Below are positions 63,611 to 64,000 of a DNA stretch of 64,000 nt, piece by piece. Source of the stretch: Streptomyces lydicus. GTDB lineage: Bacteria; Actinomycetota; Actinomycetes; Streptomycetales; Streptomycetaceae. Location: the NCBI RefSeq assembly GCF_001729485.1, contig NZ_CP017157.1:4898001-4962000 (forward strand), in the 5' to 3' direction. Numbering within the stretch: the stretch's first letter is position 1; every line of letters begins with the position of its first letter. The notes under the pieces are model-generated. The model was not told where the DNA came from. It worked only from the letters and a program-made list of their open reading frames with translations, and searched no databases. Both the position numbers and the translations under genes were made by a program.

Positions 63611-64000
63611 TCAGGCGGAGGCGCCGGTCGGCGCGGTGGCGAGCGCGGGGATGTGGAGCGGCAGCCGGCGCCAGATCTCGGGGGTGTAGAAGTGCCCGCC
63701 GGGCAGGGTGACGTGGCGGTACGAGCCGAGCGCGACGCGGCGCCACTGGTTTCCGGCGTCCTGCTCGATGACGTCGTCGTCGGTCGCCGAGAGCATCTGC
63801 ACCGGGACGCTCACACTGGCTCCCGGCGTGTAGCGGAAGGTGTCGCGGACCTGGATGTCCGCCCGCATGAGTTCCACCGCCATCTCCTGGAGATCGGGGT
63901 CCTCCAGGACGTGCGCCGGCATCAAGCCGTTGGTACGCATCCAGTCCAGTAGCGAGGTGTCCGTGTCCTGGCGGGCGGGGAACATGTCGCGGGGTGTCAG
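63611..64000 (-). CDS. Type II thioesterase, C-terminal part (5' end beyond window)
   Basis: The reading frame is open to the right edge, so the gene begins outside. The visible 130 or so residues fit the C-terminal half of an editing thioesterase: LMRADIQVRDTFRYTPG, VPVQMLSATDDDVI (with the Asp region) and LPGGHFYTPE (catalytic His). Such enzymes clear misprimed carrier domains in NRPS lines. It precedes the MbtH gene on the same strand. Confidence 0.88.
   Translation of the reverse strand: MTPRDMFPARQDTDTSLLDWMRTNGLMPAHVLEDPDLQEMAVELMRADIQVRDTFRYTPGASVSVPVQMLSATDDDVIEQDAGNQWRRVALGSYRHVTLPGGHFYTPEIWRRLPLHIPALATAPTGASA

Overview
This window is chromosomal DNA from a Streptomyces-like actinomycete. 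The evidence is GC-rich sequence, many GTG and TTG starts, long hairpin terminators, and marker genes such as the smeA/sffA sporulation pair, rbpA with a sigma-R-type promoter, a SARP regulator and a DasR-like chitinase promoter. The order smeA-sffA, MocR regulator, YczE-like protein, GDPD, rbpA, fxsA, ppm resembles a conserved Streptomyces core block (from memory, not searched).

Layout. 1-7.3 kb: an apparent operon for N-glycan use, with a sugar ABC permease (cut by the left edge), a GH5 beta-mannosidase-like enzyme, a Tat-exported GH85 endo-beta-N-acetylglucosaminidase and a GH38 alpha-mannosidase. 7.3-15.4 kb: housekeeping and secreted functions (lipoprotein esterase, MT0933-like small protein, GNAT, cold-shock protein, D-Ala-D-Ala carboxypeptidase, secreted endonuclease I, MFS exporter, methyltransferase). 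15.4-20 kb: a MurJ-family flippase, the NHEJ pair LigD-polymerase/Ku, an S4 protein and a YchJ protein. 20-31 kb: the block listed above plus an Lnt apolipoprotein N-acyltransferase overlapping Ppm mannosyltransferase. 31-42.5 kb: amidohydrolase, Lrp regulator, a phosphotransferase/unknown-protein pair, acyl-CoA dehydrogenase, a GH18 chitinase with DasR-like promoter sites, and a GAF regulator with an aldehyde dehydrogenase.

42.5-46.5 kb is a decay zone: a LuxR HTH remnant, a 4-hydroxybenzoate-hydroxylase-like gene broken by an internal deletion, and two IS5-family transposase fragments in opposite orientations, among an intact hotdog thioesterase, an AraC regulator and a small secreted protein. 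46.5-52 kb: quinone oxidoreductase with a divergent ArsR regulator, a second D-Ala-D-Ala carboxypeptidase, an isochorismatase-fold protein, a killer-toxin-like beta/gamma-crystallin protein, an unrecognised 190-aa protein and a small secreted protein.

52.5-64 kb is the edge of a nonribosomal peptide cluster: a large SARP/NB-ARC/TPR regulator, a 2552-aa NRPS, an MbtH protein and the end of a type II thioesterase. The NRPS reads T-C-T-C-T-C-A-T-TE: four carrier proteins and three condensation domains share one adenylation domain. The three T-C units repeat at 1701 bp and are very similar at DNA level, and a short Arg/Glu-rich linker stands where the first two adenylation domains would be. This is the most unusual feature in the window. 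The cluster runs off the right edge.
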